From Flavobacteriales bacterium (GTDB lineage Bacteria > Bacteroidota > Bacteroidia > UBA10329), in NCBI GenBank assembly GCA_021741075.1, contig JAIOYO010000027.1, positions 1 to 36,578 of the forward strand: a DNA stretch of 36,578 nt, read 5' to 3'. Numbering within the stretch: the stretch's first letter is position 1; the number at the start of each line of letters is the position of its first letter. The notes beneath the pieces are model-generated. The model searched no databases and was not told the DNA's origin. It saw only the letters and a list, made by a program, of their open reading frames with translations. A program made the position numbers and the translations under genes. Positions 8,422 through 16,653 of this stretch are shown piece after piece.

Positions 8422-9216
8422 ATGAGAATTCCCTTTTCCCTTATTGCATCAGTTTTTTCCGTGATGGTGCTTTTCGGTTGCAAAAGCAGCCAATTAGCCA
8501 CCAAACCATCTGGTCTGCCGAAGATTACCACTGCGCAATTGCTTGATTCGGTTAGAACGCACAGCAGCTACGAGTTTCTTGAAGCCAAATTGTCTGTAAA
8601 TCACTCCACAGCCGAAAAAACACAGAGTTTCGGAGTACGCGCTAGGTTCAAAAAAGACAGCGTTATTTGGCTATCTATCACGCCTGGATTGGGAATTGAG
8701 GCCGTTCGGGTAGTTATTACACCTGATAGCATTAAAATGGTGAATCGTATAGAACAAAAATATTTCTCCGAATCGTTTGGCAAGACAAACGAACTGCTGA
8801 AGATGGAGGTGAGCTTTGAATTGCTCCAATCTGCACTTACTGGAGAGTTTGTTCGGTTGTATGACGAGCAGATGTACATCCTAAAGCCTCTGGTTGACCT
8901 TTACACACTGGAAGCGGCATCGGAAAAAATTGCCACAAGCAGCGCTCCATTGAAACTAGAACAGCGCACAGAGATTGACCCAGGCATTTGGCGAGTAACT
9001 CGTTCTGTTCTCAAAAACCCCGCACGAAACGAGCAGATTTTGGCCGAGTACCGCGATTTCCAACAATTGGAAACAATGATTTTCCCAACTTCCATGCGTT
9101 TCCGAACCCAAGGAAAAGAGAATATTGCCGTTGAGCTTAATTGGTCTAAAATCGATGAGAAAAGTACCTTGCGGTTTCCTTTCAATATTCCGAGCAAATA
9201 TGTTCCGTATCAATAA
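8422..9216 (+). CDS. DUF4292 family outer-membrane-type lipoprotein
   Basis: A 264-aa lipoprotein. The N-terminus MRIPFSLIASVFSVMVLFGC contains a lipobox ending in Cys20, then a Ser/Lys-rich linker. The mature part is beta-rich (for example FGVRARFKKDSVIWLSITPG and VVITPDSIKMVNRIEQKYF), which matches DUF4292, a fold reminiscent of LolB/LolA-like lipid-binding proteins. It starts 6 nt after the TPR gene; a TTG at 8416 immediately after that stop is an alternative start adding two residues. The gene probably shares a transcript with the preceding TPR gene and the following M23 gene. A precise function is not known. Confidence 0.82.
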   Translation: MRIPFSLIASVFSVMVLFGCKSSQLATKPSGLPKITTAQLLDSVRTHSSYEFLEAKLSVNHSTAEKTQSFGVRARFKKDSVIWLSITPGLGIEAVRVVITPDSIKMVNRIEQKYFSESFGKTNELLKMEVSFELLQSALTGEFVRLYDEQMYILKPLVDLYTLEAASEKIATSSAPLKLEQRTEIDPGIWRVTRSVLKNPARNEQILAEYRDFQQLETMIFPTSMRFRTQGKENIAVELNWSKIDEKSTLRFPFNIPSKYVPYQ

Positions 9217-9250
9217 CGGCTTCTTAACGATTGAGAATGTAAGGGACAAC

Positions 9251-10522
9251 ATGTGTCCCGAGAATGTTCTTGCTCCCCTCCTTCGGAGGGGTTGGGGGAG
9301 GTCTAAACACAACATACTTCTAATCGTACTGGTTTTCAGTTCCGTTGTGGGCTTCGGTCAGGACAAAACAGAACTTGAGAATCAGAAAAAACAACTGCAG
9401 AAGGATATTGAATTCACGAATAAGCTCCTCAACGAAACGGCTGCCACCAAGAAAGCCTCTTTGAGCGAACTTAACCTCCTCAGTTCTAAAATCAACAAAC
9501 GGCAGCAACTCATCAACACCATTCTCCGAGAAGTGGATTTGGTTCAACGTCAGATTGATGAGACCCGTGGTGTAGTAAAGGCGTTAGAAGACGACCTCAA
9601 GCGCCTAAAGGATGAGTATGCCAAAATGCTGTATTACGCCTACAAGAATCAGAGCAAATACGACCGTTTGATGTTCATTCTTTCTTCGGAAGATTTCAAT
9701 CAAGCATACAAGCGTATCAAGTACTTTCAGCAATATTCAAAACACCGACAGCAACAAGCCAAAGCCATTGAAGAAGTGAAATTGGCGTTGGAATCGCGCA
9801 CAGACGAATTGGCGCAAAAGAAAACCAAAATGGCTTATTTGGTTGAAGACAAGGAAAAGGAAAAGATTCAGCTTTCTACAGAGAAAGAGGAACAAGGTAA
9901 GATGGTTACTACTCTGAAGAAGAAGGAAAGTCAACTCAAAAAAGACCTTGATCAAAAGAAGCGCGATGCCAAGAAATTAGAGAAGGCCATTGCCCGTATC
10001 ATCGAAGAAGAAATTAGAAAAGCCAAGGAGAAAGCAGCAAAAGACAATACCACCACGACCACGAAATCTGGTTTTGCTCTTACGCCAAAAGAGATGGAGC
10101 TCTCTGGCCAATTTGCAGACAACGAAGGGAAATTGCCGTGGCCATCAGAGCGAGGTGTTATCACGGCTTACTTTGGCGAACACGCACATCCCACAATGCC
10201 ATCAATCAAAATTGAGAACAACGGAATTGACATCACAACGGATAAAGGCACCAAAGCGCGCGCTGTTTATGAAGGAACGGTTTCTGCAGTTGTTTCCATT
10301 CCTGGAGCGCACAAAGCAGTTATCGTTCGTCATGGAGAATTCCTAAGTGTGTATGCCAATCTAGAGGAAGTAACCGTGAAGATGGGCGATAAACTTACCG
10401 TAAAACAAGAGATAGGCTTGGTGGTTACGAGCCGCGAAGATGACCGTACCGTGCTTCATTTCGAAATATGGAAAGGCGCTACGAAACTCAATCCTACCAA
10501 ATGGATTGTGAGCAAAAAATAA
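9251..10522 (+). CDS. EnvC-like murein hydrolase activator / M23-family protein
   Basis: A hydrophobic signal segment (NILLIVLVFSSVVGFG) is followed by about 250 residues of coiled coil (Lys/Glu/Gln-rich, no Pro) and a C-terminal LytM/M23 domain beginning around LPWPSERGVITAYFG. In the LytM domain the metal-binding set is degenerate: the usual HxGxD is replaced by NGIDI and the final HxH by LHFEIW, so it is probably a non-catalytic EnvC-type activator of cell-wall amidases. The start is uncertain. The frame opens upstream inside the DUF4292 gene; I use the ATG at 9251. The codons between it and the signal segment are formed by a REP-like hairpin, so the N-terminal LLRRGWG residues may be recent additions. 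Confidence 0.85.
   Translation: MCPENVLAPLLRRGWGRSKHNILLIVLVFSSVVGFGQDKTELENQKKQLQKDIEFTNKLLNETAATKKASLSELNLLSSKINKRQQLINTILREVDLVQRQIDETRGVVKALEDDLKRLKDEYAKMLYYAYKNQSKYDRLMFILSSEDFNQAYKRIKYFQQYSKHRQQQAKAIEEVKLALESRTDELAQKKTKMAYLVEDKEKEKIQLSTEKEEQGKMVTTLKKKESQLKKDLDQKKRDAKKLEKAIARIIEEEIRKAKEKAAKDNTTTTTKSGFALTPKEMELSGQFADNEGKLPWPSERGVITAYFGEHAHPTMPSIKIENNGIDITTDKGTKARAVYEGTVSAVVSIPGAHKAVIVRHGEFLSVYANLEEVTVKMGDKLTVKQEIGLVVTSREDDRTVLHFEIWKGATKLNPTKWIVSKK
9275..9300. repeat. REP-like GC-rich hairpin element, copy 2 (inside a gene start)
   Basis: CCCCTCC-TTC-GGAGGGG forms a 7-bp hairpin at 9275-9291, followed by TT and GGGGGAGG. It shares its layout with 4109-4137. Here it lies between the preceding lipoprotein gene and the signal peptide of the EnvC-like gene, in frame and without a stop. 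A second small palindrome, GGGACA-ACATG-TGTCCC at 9243-9259, sits just before it and contains the ATG used as start. Confidence 0.7.
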
Positions 10523-10535
10523 ATACATTTGCCCT

Positions 10536-10727
10536 ATGCTTTTAGGCTCAGTTTTACTCGGTGTTTTTGGCCCACAGGAGGTCATGATTATTGCAGTTGT
10601 CCTTCTTCTATTCTTTGGAGGAAGAAAAATTCCTGAATTGATGAAAGGTCTTGGAAAAGGCATCAAGGAATTCAAAGACGCCTCAAAAGGCGAAGAGACT
10701 GATAAGATTTCTGAAAAGAAGGATTAA
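10536..10727 (+). CDS. tatA: Twin-arginine translocase subunit TatA/E
   Basis: A 63-aa protein with the TatA layout: a single N-terminal transmembrane helix (VMIIAVVLLLFFGG, about residues 16-29), the conserved FGGRKIPELMKGLGKGI hinge and amphipathic helix, and a charged Lys/Glu tail. TatA oligomers form the protein-conducting element of the Tat pathway for folded proteins. It starts 13 nt after the EnvC-like gene and 20 nt before gatA, so it is likely co-transcribed. No tatC is in this window. Length is at the short end of the family, which is normal for Bacteroidota. Confidence 0.93.
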   Translation: MLLGSVLLGVFGPQEVMIIAVVLLLFFGGRKIPELMKGLGKGIKEFKDASKGEETDKISEKKD

Positions 10728-10747
10728 GCCCTGACCATTTAGTTCAA

Positions 10748-12160
10748 ATGGGCAACATTACTTCGTATCATCTTAAATTAAAGGAAGGACGCACCACGGT
10801 TCGCAAGACCGTTGAGGGATTTCTCGCACGTATTTCCGAAACTAAAGACCTCAATGCCTTCTTGGCCGTTTATGCTGATGAAGCATTGGAACGATCTGAT
10901 GCCATTGACAAAAAACTTGCTTCTGGCAATGCTGGAAGATTGGCGGGAGTTGTGGTGGGCATCAAGGATAACATCTGCTACGAAGGTCACGGAGTTCAAG
11001 GCGCTAGCAAGATTCTGGATGGATTTGAATCGCTTTACAGCGCAACCGCAGTTGAAAAACTGCTTGCTGAAGACGCCATCATCATTGGTCGATTGAACTG
11101 TGATGAATTTGCGATGGGCAGTTCCAACGAGAACTCGGCCTTCGGAAATGTGTTGAACCCACTTGATAAAACAAGAGTTCCGGGAGGTTCTTCTGGTGGT
11201 TCTGCTGTGGCTGTGGCTGCCGATTTGTGCCATGTGTCTTTAGGTTCAGAAACGGGCGGATCCGTGCGTCAACCAGCTTCGTTTTGTGGATTGGTAGGCA
11301 TCAAACCGACTTACGGGCGTATTTCGCGCCATGGATTGTTGGCATTTGCTTCCAGCTTTGATCAAATAAGTCCGTTTGCGAAGAACGTAGAAGATGCCGC
11401 TCTTCTCACAGAAGTAATGTCTGGTAACGATGAATTCGACAGTACTGCATCTAGCCGCGAAGTTCCGAGTTATGCTCCAAAACCAATTGGAAAGAAGAAG
11501 TTCGCCTACCTAAAAGATTGTGTGGAGAGCGAGGCATTGGATGCTACCATCAAGGCGCGTTTCATGGAAGTGGTGGAAAAGCTGAGGGCAGGCGGACACA
11601 CGGTTGATGCGGTTGATTTTCCGTTGCTAGATCATCTTATTCCAACGTATTACATACTCACAACGGCAGAGGCGTCCTCCAACCTATCGAGATATGATGG
11701 CATGCGATACGGTTACCGTAGTGAGAAGGCCACTGACCTAGAAAGCACGTACAAACTATCCCGTTCGGAAGGTTTTGGAACAGAAGTGAAGCGCAGAATC
11801 ATGCTCGGCACATTCGTTCTTTCGGCAGGATATTACGATGCATACTACGCCAAAGCACAGCGCGTAAGACGACTGTTGAAAGACAGAACAGATGCCCTTT
11901 TTGCGGATTACGATTTTCTGCTCTCTCCGACCACACCAGACGTGGCCTTCAAATTCGGGGAGAATTCGGATGATCCGGTTAAAATGTACTTGGAAGATAT
12001 TTTCACGGTGATGGCCAACTTGGTTGGCATTCCGGCCATTTCAGTTCCTGTGGGACAGAAAAATGGCCTTCCTTTCGGGATGCAGGTGATGGCCAATCAG
12101 TTTGAGGAAGCGGAGATGTTCTCTGCCGCCAAGTACATCATGGAGGATTGCGCGAACTGA
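10748..12160 (+). CDS. gatA: Asp-tRNA(Asn)/Glu-tRNA(Gln) amidotransferase subunit A
   Basis: A 470-aa amidase-signature enzyme. The catalytic Ser-cisSer-Lys triad is intact: Lys73 in GIKDN, Ser148 in GGSSGGSA and Ser172 in SETGGSVRQPAS, at the same spacing as in characterised GatA proteins. The central GSVRQPASFCGLVGIKPTYG block and the LGTFVLSAGYYDAYY region are typical of GatA rather than of other amidases. GatA releases ammonia from glutamine for transamidation of mischarged Glu-tRNA(Gln)/Asp-tRNA(Asn) by GatB; gatB and gatC are elsewhere, as is usual in Bacteroidota. The gene ends 12 nt before the convergent elbB gene. Confidence 0.95.
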   Translation: MGNITSYHLKLKEGRTTVRKTVEGFLARISETKDLNAFLAVYADEALERSDAIDKKLASGNAGRLAGVVVGIKDNICYEGHGVQGASKILDGFESLYSATAVEKLLAEDAIIIGRLNCDEFAMGSSNENSAFGNVLNPLDKTRVPGGSSGGSAVAVAADLCHVSLGSETGGSVRQPASFCGLVGIKPTYGRISRHGLLAFASSFDQISPFAKNVEDAALLTEVMSGNDEFDSTASSREVPSYAPKPIGKKKFAYLKDCVESEALDATIKARFMEVVEKLRAGGHTVDAVDFPLLDHLIPTYYILTTAEASSNLSRYDGMRYGYRSEKATDLESTYKLSRSEGFGTEVKRRIMLGTFVLSAGYYDAYYAKAQRVRRLLKDRTDALFADYDFLLSPTTPDVAFKFGENSDDPVKMYLEDIFTVMANLVGIPAISVPVGQKNGLPFGMQVMANQFEEAEMFSAAKYIMEDCAN

Positions 12161-12172
12161 TCGCGTTCAGAT

Positions 12173-12868
12173 TTATCCCTCCTCCAACATTTCAAAAAGC
12201 TCGTCAATTGCCTGTTTGATGTTGTCGCGCACATCGGTGATTGACCCTTCCATCATATAGCAGGGCGCGGTGATGATGCGGTTCTTTTTGTCGATAGCAA
12301 TCTCGTGGATGGTCTTCATTTCGGCTACAGCACCGGTCTTCTCCATGCCTGCACTTATCGCATCAATTTCGTAAGGTGACTTCTCTTTCGTTGTCCCTAC
12401 AGTGAGGTGTTCTTCCAATCCAGCGCCTTCCAAAGCTTTAGCAATGACGGTTGGCCCCATACACAATCCCACAATTGGTTTATTGGCTTGGACAAACTCT
12501 TTGATGATGCGTTTCACCTCCACATTTATCTCGCCATCTGGTCCACTGAACGCCCACTTAGTCAAGTTCTTAGCCGCGCCAAAACCACCGGGAATTACCA
12601 ATGCATCCAACTTACCCGCTTTCATATCAGCAAGGTCAGAAATAGCACCGCGCGCAATACGAGCCGCCTCTACAAGGACATTTCTCTTCTCTGGCATTTC
12701 ATCCCCAGAAAGATGATTGACAACATGATGCTGTTCGATATTCGGAGCCATGCAAACCGCCTCTCCCTTGTTCTCATCAATTGCCAAAAGCGTGAACACA
12801 CTTTCGTGTATCTCCGACCCATCATACACTCCGTTTCCTGATAGCAATACTCCGATTTTGTAGCTCAT
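12173..12868 (-). CDS. elbB: ElbB-like glyoxalase III/DJ-1 superfamily protein
   Basis: A 231-aa class-I glutamine-amidotransferase-like (DJ-1/PfpI superfamily) protein. The start KIGVLLSGNGVYDGSEIHES is the ElbB signature, and the nucleophile elbow has Cys136 in VGLCMGP. IPGGFGAAKNL and the C-terminal TAPCYMMEG segment are also typical. E. coli ElbB has been linked to isoprenoid synthesis and shows weak glyoxalase activity, but its physiological role is uncertain. The ATG at 12868 gives the family's usual length; an in-frame extension to 12955 has no family match. It is divergent from the Lcl-domain gene at 13028 and convergent with gatA. Confidence 0.92.
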   Translation of the reverse strand: MSYKIGVLLSGNGVYDGSEIHESVFTLLAIDENKGEAVCMAPNIEQHHVVNHLSGDEMPEKRNVLVEAARIARGAISDLADMKAGKLDALVIPGGFGAAKNLTKWAFSGPDGEINVEVKRIIKEFVQANKPIVGLCMGPTVIAKALEGAGLEEHLTVGTTKEKSPYEIDAISAGMEKTGAVAEMKTIHEIAIDKKNRIITAPCYMMEGSITDVRDNIKQAIDELFEMLEEG

Positions 12869-12979
12869 GGTTGTTTGATTTGGGGGTGAAGTTATTGAAT
12901 GCTGATACGAATTACGAATTTGCATACGAATATGACGAATGCGCAGGAAGTACACTTCGTAGCTGTACTTAATTGAGTG

Positions 12980-13007
12980 TTTGAAGATTAGCTTGTGACT
13001 ATATTTA
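12980..13007 (+). promoter_or_regulatory. Candidate Bacteroidota promoter for the Lcl-domain gene
   Basis: TTTG at 12980-12983 and TATATTTA at 13000-13007 (7 of 8 to TAnnTTTG, counting the two free positions) lie 21 nt upstream of the ATG at 13028. The spacing of 16 nt is slightly short for Flavobacteriia. It matches by consensus only. Confidence 0.4.
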
Positions 13008-13027
13008 GCGCAACCTAAGCCTACTCA

Positions 13028-14038
13028 ATGAAAACATTTCTTCAACTGCTTCTCCTTAGCGTAATTGCGACTGGCGTGTTCGCCCAAGCGCCACAGAAAA
13101 TGAACTACCAAGGCGTGGCTCGCGATAATGCAGGTAACGTACTTGCTAATCAAAACATCGGACTGAGGCTAAGTATCCTCAGCGGTTCTGTTTCTGGAAC
13201 GGTTGAATTTTCAGAAACGCAATCTACTACCACCAACGATTTTGGGCTTTTCAATATCCAGATCGGTGCTGGGACCGTGGTTTCATCAACTGGAGAAATC
13301 GGTTGGGGAAGCGCTTCCCATTATTTAAAGGTAGAAATGGACGCAACTGGCGGAACCAACTACGTGGCGATGGGCACTTCAGAATTGGTCAGTGTGCCGT
13401 ACGCTTTTTATGCCGAAAAGGCGGGAAATATGCCAGATGGTACCATGCGTGGAGAAATGCTTTATTGGGATGGCAATAATTGGGTTCAAATTCCCACTGG
13501 TGCAACTGGATCTCAACTTACCTACTGCTATGGCAAACCAACTTGGGGCGATTGTATGGCAGTTGGGGATTTATATCAAGGAGGAAGGGTTGCTAAGGTC
13601 TTGCAACCTTGGGAACAAGGCTACGACAATGAAGTGCCGCACGGTCTTATCGTGTCGGCTGTGAATCAAGGATCAGATATTCCTTGGAGCACGACTAATC
13701 TGGTGACAGGAGCAACGGATGCGAGCTATGGGGCTGGAAGTGCAAATACCAATCTCATTGTTGCGGCTCATGGTGCTGGCTATTATGCTGCATGGATCTG
13801 TGATACGCTGACGCTTAACGGTTATTCTGACTGGTATCTACCTTCGCTTGACGAAGCAATCGTACTCAACCAAAACCGGGTGGCTTTAGGGCTTCAAAAC
13901 GTTTCTACTTTCTACTGGACCTCAACTGAAGAGAATATTTCTTCTGCATATGTAATGTCTTTCAACGGTGCAAGCACCGGTATTTCAGGTGCTGGTAAAT
14001 CTCCCGCCATTGGTGTTCGCGCGGTCAGGACCTTTTGA
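13028..14038 (+). CDS. Exported protein with C-terminal Lcl/DUF1566-type domain
   Basis: A 336-aa secreted protein: signal peptide MKTFLQLLLLSVIATGVFAQ, then an N-terminal domain opening APQKMNYQGVARDNAGNVL that is very common on Bacteroidota surface proteins (beta-sandwich, ending ELVSVPYAFYAEKAG). The C-terminal 150 residues contain DWYLPSLDEAIVLNQN and FYWTSTEENISSAYVMSFN, the pattern of the DUF1566/Lcl family. There is no recognisable type IX secretion C-terminal sorting domain, because the protein ends GVRAVRTF right after the Lcl fold. The likely location is the cell surface or periplasm, with adhesion or binding as a reasonable but unproven role. It stands alone with its own promoter candidate. 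Confidence 0.82.
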   Translation: MKTFLQLLLLSVIATGVFAQAPQKMNYQGVARDNAGNVLANQNIGLRLSILSGSVSGTVEFSETQSTTTNDFGLFNIQIGAGTVVSSTGEIGWGSASHYLKVEMDATGGTNYVAMGTSELVSVPYAFYAEKAGNMPDGTMRGEMLYWDGNNWVQIPTGATGSQLTYCYGKPTWGDCMAVGDLYQGGRVAKVLQPWEQGYDNEVPHGLIVSAVNQGSDIPWSTTNLVTGATDASYGAGSANTNLIVAAHGAGYYAAWICDTLTLNGYSDWYLPSLDEAIVLNQNRVALGLQNVSTFYWTSTEENISSAYVMSFNGASTGISGAGKSPAIGVRAVRTF

Positions 14039-14167
14039 GTTCCCTGGACGAGCGGAATTACTTTTTCTTTTTCACAACTGGGATTCCTTGGTTCTGTTTG
14101 AGCTAAAGGGTCTGCGCCTCGAATTCAAGGCTTCGCTACGCGTACCTTTACTGGCTCAATCCACGTT

Positions 14168-15016
14168 ATGATTTCAGATAGCCAAACCAACTTCCTCTAC
14201 CTCTCAGATATCCTGCCAACGGAGCATCCCGAATTCTTCAAACGCTTTGAACGTGTGCTGAAGGAATGCGGCATCCCTTTCGCGTTCTTGCCTGGCACCA
14301 AGGATATTTGGGCCAAGGATTTCATGCCTGTCCAAACGCGCGAAGACGAGTTCATTCAGTTCCGCTACGAGCCCGATTACCTGATGGATTCGGCAGAGAA
14401 CAAGGCCACCATTTCCAATGTGGATGCCATTTGCAAGGCCATCAAAATAAAACCGATAAAATCGGATGTGAATCTGGATGGCGGCAATGTAATTAAGTGG
14501 GATGATAGCGTGATACTGTGCGAAAAGGTGTTTTTCGAGAACGAAGAGTTGGAAGAGGACGACCTGATTGAAGAGCTTTTAGAGCATTTCAATGTGAGGG
14601 AAGAGAAGCTGTTCTTTATTCCTTGGGATGAAAACGATTTCACGGGCCATGCCGATGGAATGGTTCGTTTTGTGGACGAAAAAACGCTTCTTATTAACGA
14701 CTATTGGCAGGAATCGGAGGAGTTTCAAGAACAATTTCAAGCTGCTATAGAAGCAACAGGTTTAGACATCATCATTCTTCCATACGAACCAGAAGACGAC
14801 CCCAACTTGGTAAGTGCAGTTGGGCTTTACCTCAACTATTTGGAAATGGAGCAAGTGGTTATCGTTCCTGTATTCAATCTTCCTACCGACAAAAAAGCAA
14901 TGGAAATTCTAATGGAGGTCTTTCACGACAGGAAGGTAGTGGCGCTTGAATGCAGCGAATTGGCCCGAAAAGGCGGCATTCTGAACTGCATTGCTTGGAA
15001 TATCCAGAAAAGCTAA
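14168..15016 (+). CDS. Agmatine deiminase/peptidylarginine-deiminase (PAD_porph) family protein
   Basis: A 282-aa guanidino-group-modifying-enzyme-fold protein. Family motifs are seen at DIWAKDFMP (46-54), NLDGGNV (102-108), GHADGMVRF (160-168, with the catalytic-type His161 and Asp163) and a C-terminal GGILNCIAW (269-277) where Cys274 occupies the nucleophile position. It is about 60-80 residues shorter than typical agmatine deiminases and has an acidic insert (ENEELEEDDLIEELLEH) in the middle. With the Cys/His/Asp set retained it is probably catalytic, but whether the substrate is agmatine or another guanidino compound is open. No N-carbamoylputrescine amidase gene is adjacent, which weakens the agmatine-pathway reading. 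It converges on the NYN gene with an 18-nt gap. Confidence 0.85.
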   Translation: MISDSQTNFLYLSDILPTEHPEFFKRFERVLKECGIPFAFLPGTKDIWAKDFMPVQTREDEFIQFRYEPDYLMDSAENKATISNVDAICKAIKIKPIKSDVNLDGGNVIKWDDSVILCEKVFFENEELEEDDLIEELLEHFNVREEKLFFIPWDENDFTGHADGMVRFVDEKTLLINDYWQESEEFQEQFQAAIEATGLDIIILPYEPEDDPNLVSAVGLYLNYLEMEQVVIVPVFNLPTDKKAMEILMEVFHDRKVVALECSELARKGGILNCIAWNIQKS

Positions 15017-15034
15017 TCCCTAAGGGCTAACGGC

Positions 15035-15766
15035 TCACTTATTCTTCACATGTATCACCTTGAACTTAGCACCAGGCTGCGTTCTTGCATCCACCTCAAA
15101 CTGCTTGAGGGAATTGAAAAGTGGCGTCAGTTTATCGAAACCGAAGTTCCGCGAATCGAAGTTGGGCTGTTTCTTAAGAATCAGTTTACCTACATCGCCC
15201 ATAAATGCCCAGCCTTCTTCATCTGCCGCGTCTGTCACAGAAGTTTTTAGCAATTTGATGACTTGAGGCGTAATCTTATCTACTTGGCGTTTTTGTTTTC
15301 TTCTCTTTCCTTTTTCCTCTACCTCTTCTTCTTCATGCAGAATTTCAAGATAAATGAACTTATCGCAGGCCACAATGAATGGGTTTGGGGTCTTCTTCTC
15401 GCCTATTCCGTACACCTGCATACCCGCTTCGCGCAAGCGAGTGGCGAGCTTGGTAAAATCACTGTCGGACGAAACGAGGCAGAAACCATCCACCTTATCT
15501 GAATAGAGAATATCCATGGCATCAATGATCATGGCGCTGTCGGTGGCATTTTTGCCCGTGGTGTAGCCGTACTGCTGAATAGGCGTGATGGCGTTTTCGA
15601 GCAAGATGTCTTTCCATCTGCCCAAGCGCGGATTGGTCCAATCGCCATAGATGCGTTTGATGGTGGGCGTGCCGTATTTGGCAATTTCCTCCATCATTTC
15701 CTTGATGTATTTACTAGGTATGTTATCGCCATCGATAAGGACGGCCAGTTTTGTGTCTTTTGTCAT
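15035..15766 (-). CDS. NYN-domain nuclease-like protein with C-terminal OST-HTH/LOTUS-like domain
   Basis: A 243-aa protein. The N-terminal NYN (PIN-like) domain shows LAVLIDGDNIPSKY with the metal-binding Asp pair, GKNATDSAMIIDAMDIL and FCLVSSDSDFTKLATRLREAG. A charged linker (EEEEVEEKGKRRKQKRQ) precedes a C-terminal winged-helix-like region (QVIKLLKTSVTDAADEEGW...FDKLTPLFNSL), typical of the OST-HTH/LOTUS domains that bind RNA. The family is usually predicted to be an RNase. I start at the ATG at 15766, close to the conserved first strand; an in-frame ATG at 15796 would add ten residues. The gene is 95 nt downstream of a minus-strand methyltransferase. Confidence 0.88.
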   Translation of the reverse strand: MTKDTKLAVLIDGDNIPSKYIKEMMEEIAKYGTPTIKRIYGDWTNPRLGRWKDILLENAITPIQQYGYTTGKNATDSAMIIDAMDILYSDKVDGFCLVSSDSDFTKLATRLREAGMQVYGIGEKKTPNPFIVACDKFIYLEILHEEEEVEEKGKRRKQKRQVDKITPQVIKLLKTSVTDAADEEGWAFMGDVGKLILKKQPNFDSRNFGFDKLTPLFNSLKQFEVDARTQPGAKFKVIHVKNK

Positions 15767-15861
15767 AATTGAATTGTAATCGTAATCTGCCGCCATAGAT
15801 TATTCGGGCGGCTTTGGTGGGTTAAAGGTAGGTGGAATTACCTGAATGCATTGATTGTGAA

Positions 15862-16623
15862 TTATTTATCTACCCGATAGACCTTATCTCCCGCACCCAA
15901 TCGGTAGAAGTCCTTCAGCTCCTCGCCTACTTCCATGGCTACATCAATCCTTTCGGCTTTAAAACCGACCGCTTGTAGTTTTGAAAGGTAATCGAGGCCA
16001 AAAAGCCGCACGTGGTCTTTTTGCCAGTAATGCTTTACGCGGTCTTCCTCTGATGTGATGTTCGGGTCTTCGAAGGTGGTTTCCCGTTTGTAATCGACAG
16101 GAACCTGAAAAATGCCGAAGCCGCCTGGTTTCATCACGCGGTAGAGCTCAGACATCGCCTTCTTATCATCATCAACGTGCTCCAACACATGATTGCAGAA
16201 GATGACATCAAAGGTATTGTCCTTAAAAGGCATGTCCTGAATATCGCACTTCACATCGGCCAAAGGAGAAAACAAATCGGCCGTGGTTAAATCGAGATGC
16301 TTTAGCTTTCGGAAACGCCCTAAAAACGGTTGTTCTGGAGCGATATGAAGCATCTTTCGTGGCTTGGTAAAGAAGTCTGTTTGCTCTTTCAAATAGAGCC
16401 AAAGAACCCGATGTCTTTCCAACGTTAAACACTTAGGACAGAGTACGTTTTCGCGCTTGGCAGAGCCATCGTATCCATAAGGAAGCATCTTCCTGAATTT
16501 CCCTTCGCAAACAGGACATTCGTACTTGTTTCCACCGTAAAATACGGGAGAAAAGAAACTGAAAATGTAACTCAGACGAATGAGAATGGGACGGGGTATG
16601 GTTCTGAGCAGAAAGTGGAACAC
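15862..16623 (-). CDS. Class I SAM-dependent methyltransferase with N-terminal Cys4 motif
   Basis: A 253-aa protein. The N-terminal part has a hydrophobic segment (IRLSYIFSFFSPVFYGG) and then two Cys pairs, CPVC near 38-41 and CPKC near 62-65, a likely zinc site. The methyltransferase part contains FDVIFCNHVLEHVDDD (motif after strand 4), the MPFKDNTFD motif and KPGGFGIFQVP, as in the Methyltransf_11 group. The glycine-rich motif I is weak (MLHIAPEQP). The segment DPNITSEEDRVKHYWQKDHVRLFG is common among Bacteroidota homologues annotated only as methyltransferases. The substrate is unknown. The gene is 30 nt downstream of map on the same strand. Confidence 0.87.
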   Translation of the reverse strand: MFHFLLRTIPRPILIRLSYIFSFFSPVFYGGNKYECPVCEGKFRKMLPYGYDGSAKRENVLCPKCLTLERHRVLWLYLKEQTDFFTKPRKMLHIAPEQPFLGRFRKLKHLDLTTADLFSPLADVKCDIQDMPFKDNTFDVIFCNHVLEHVDDDKKAMSELYRVMKPGGFGIFQVPVDYKRETTFEDPNITSEEDRVKHYWQKDHVRLFGLDYLSKLQAVGFKAERIDVAMEVGEELKDFYRLGAGDKVYRVDK

Positions 16624-16653
16624 CTAATCCAATTAAAAATGAATAATTATGAA

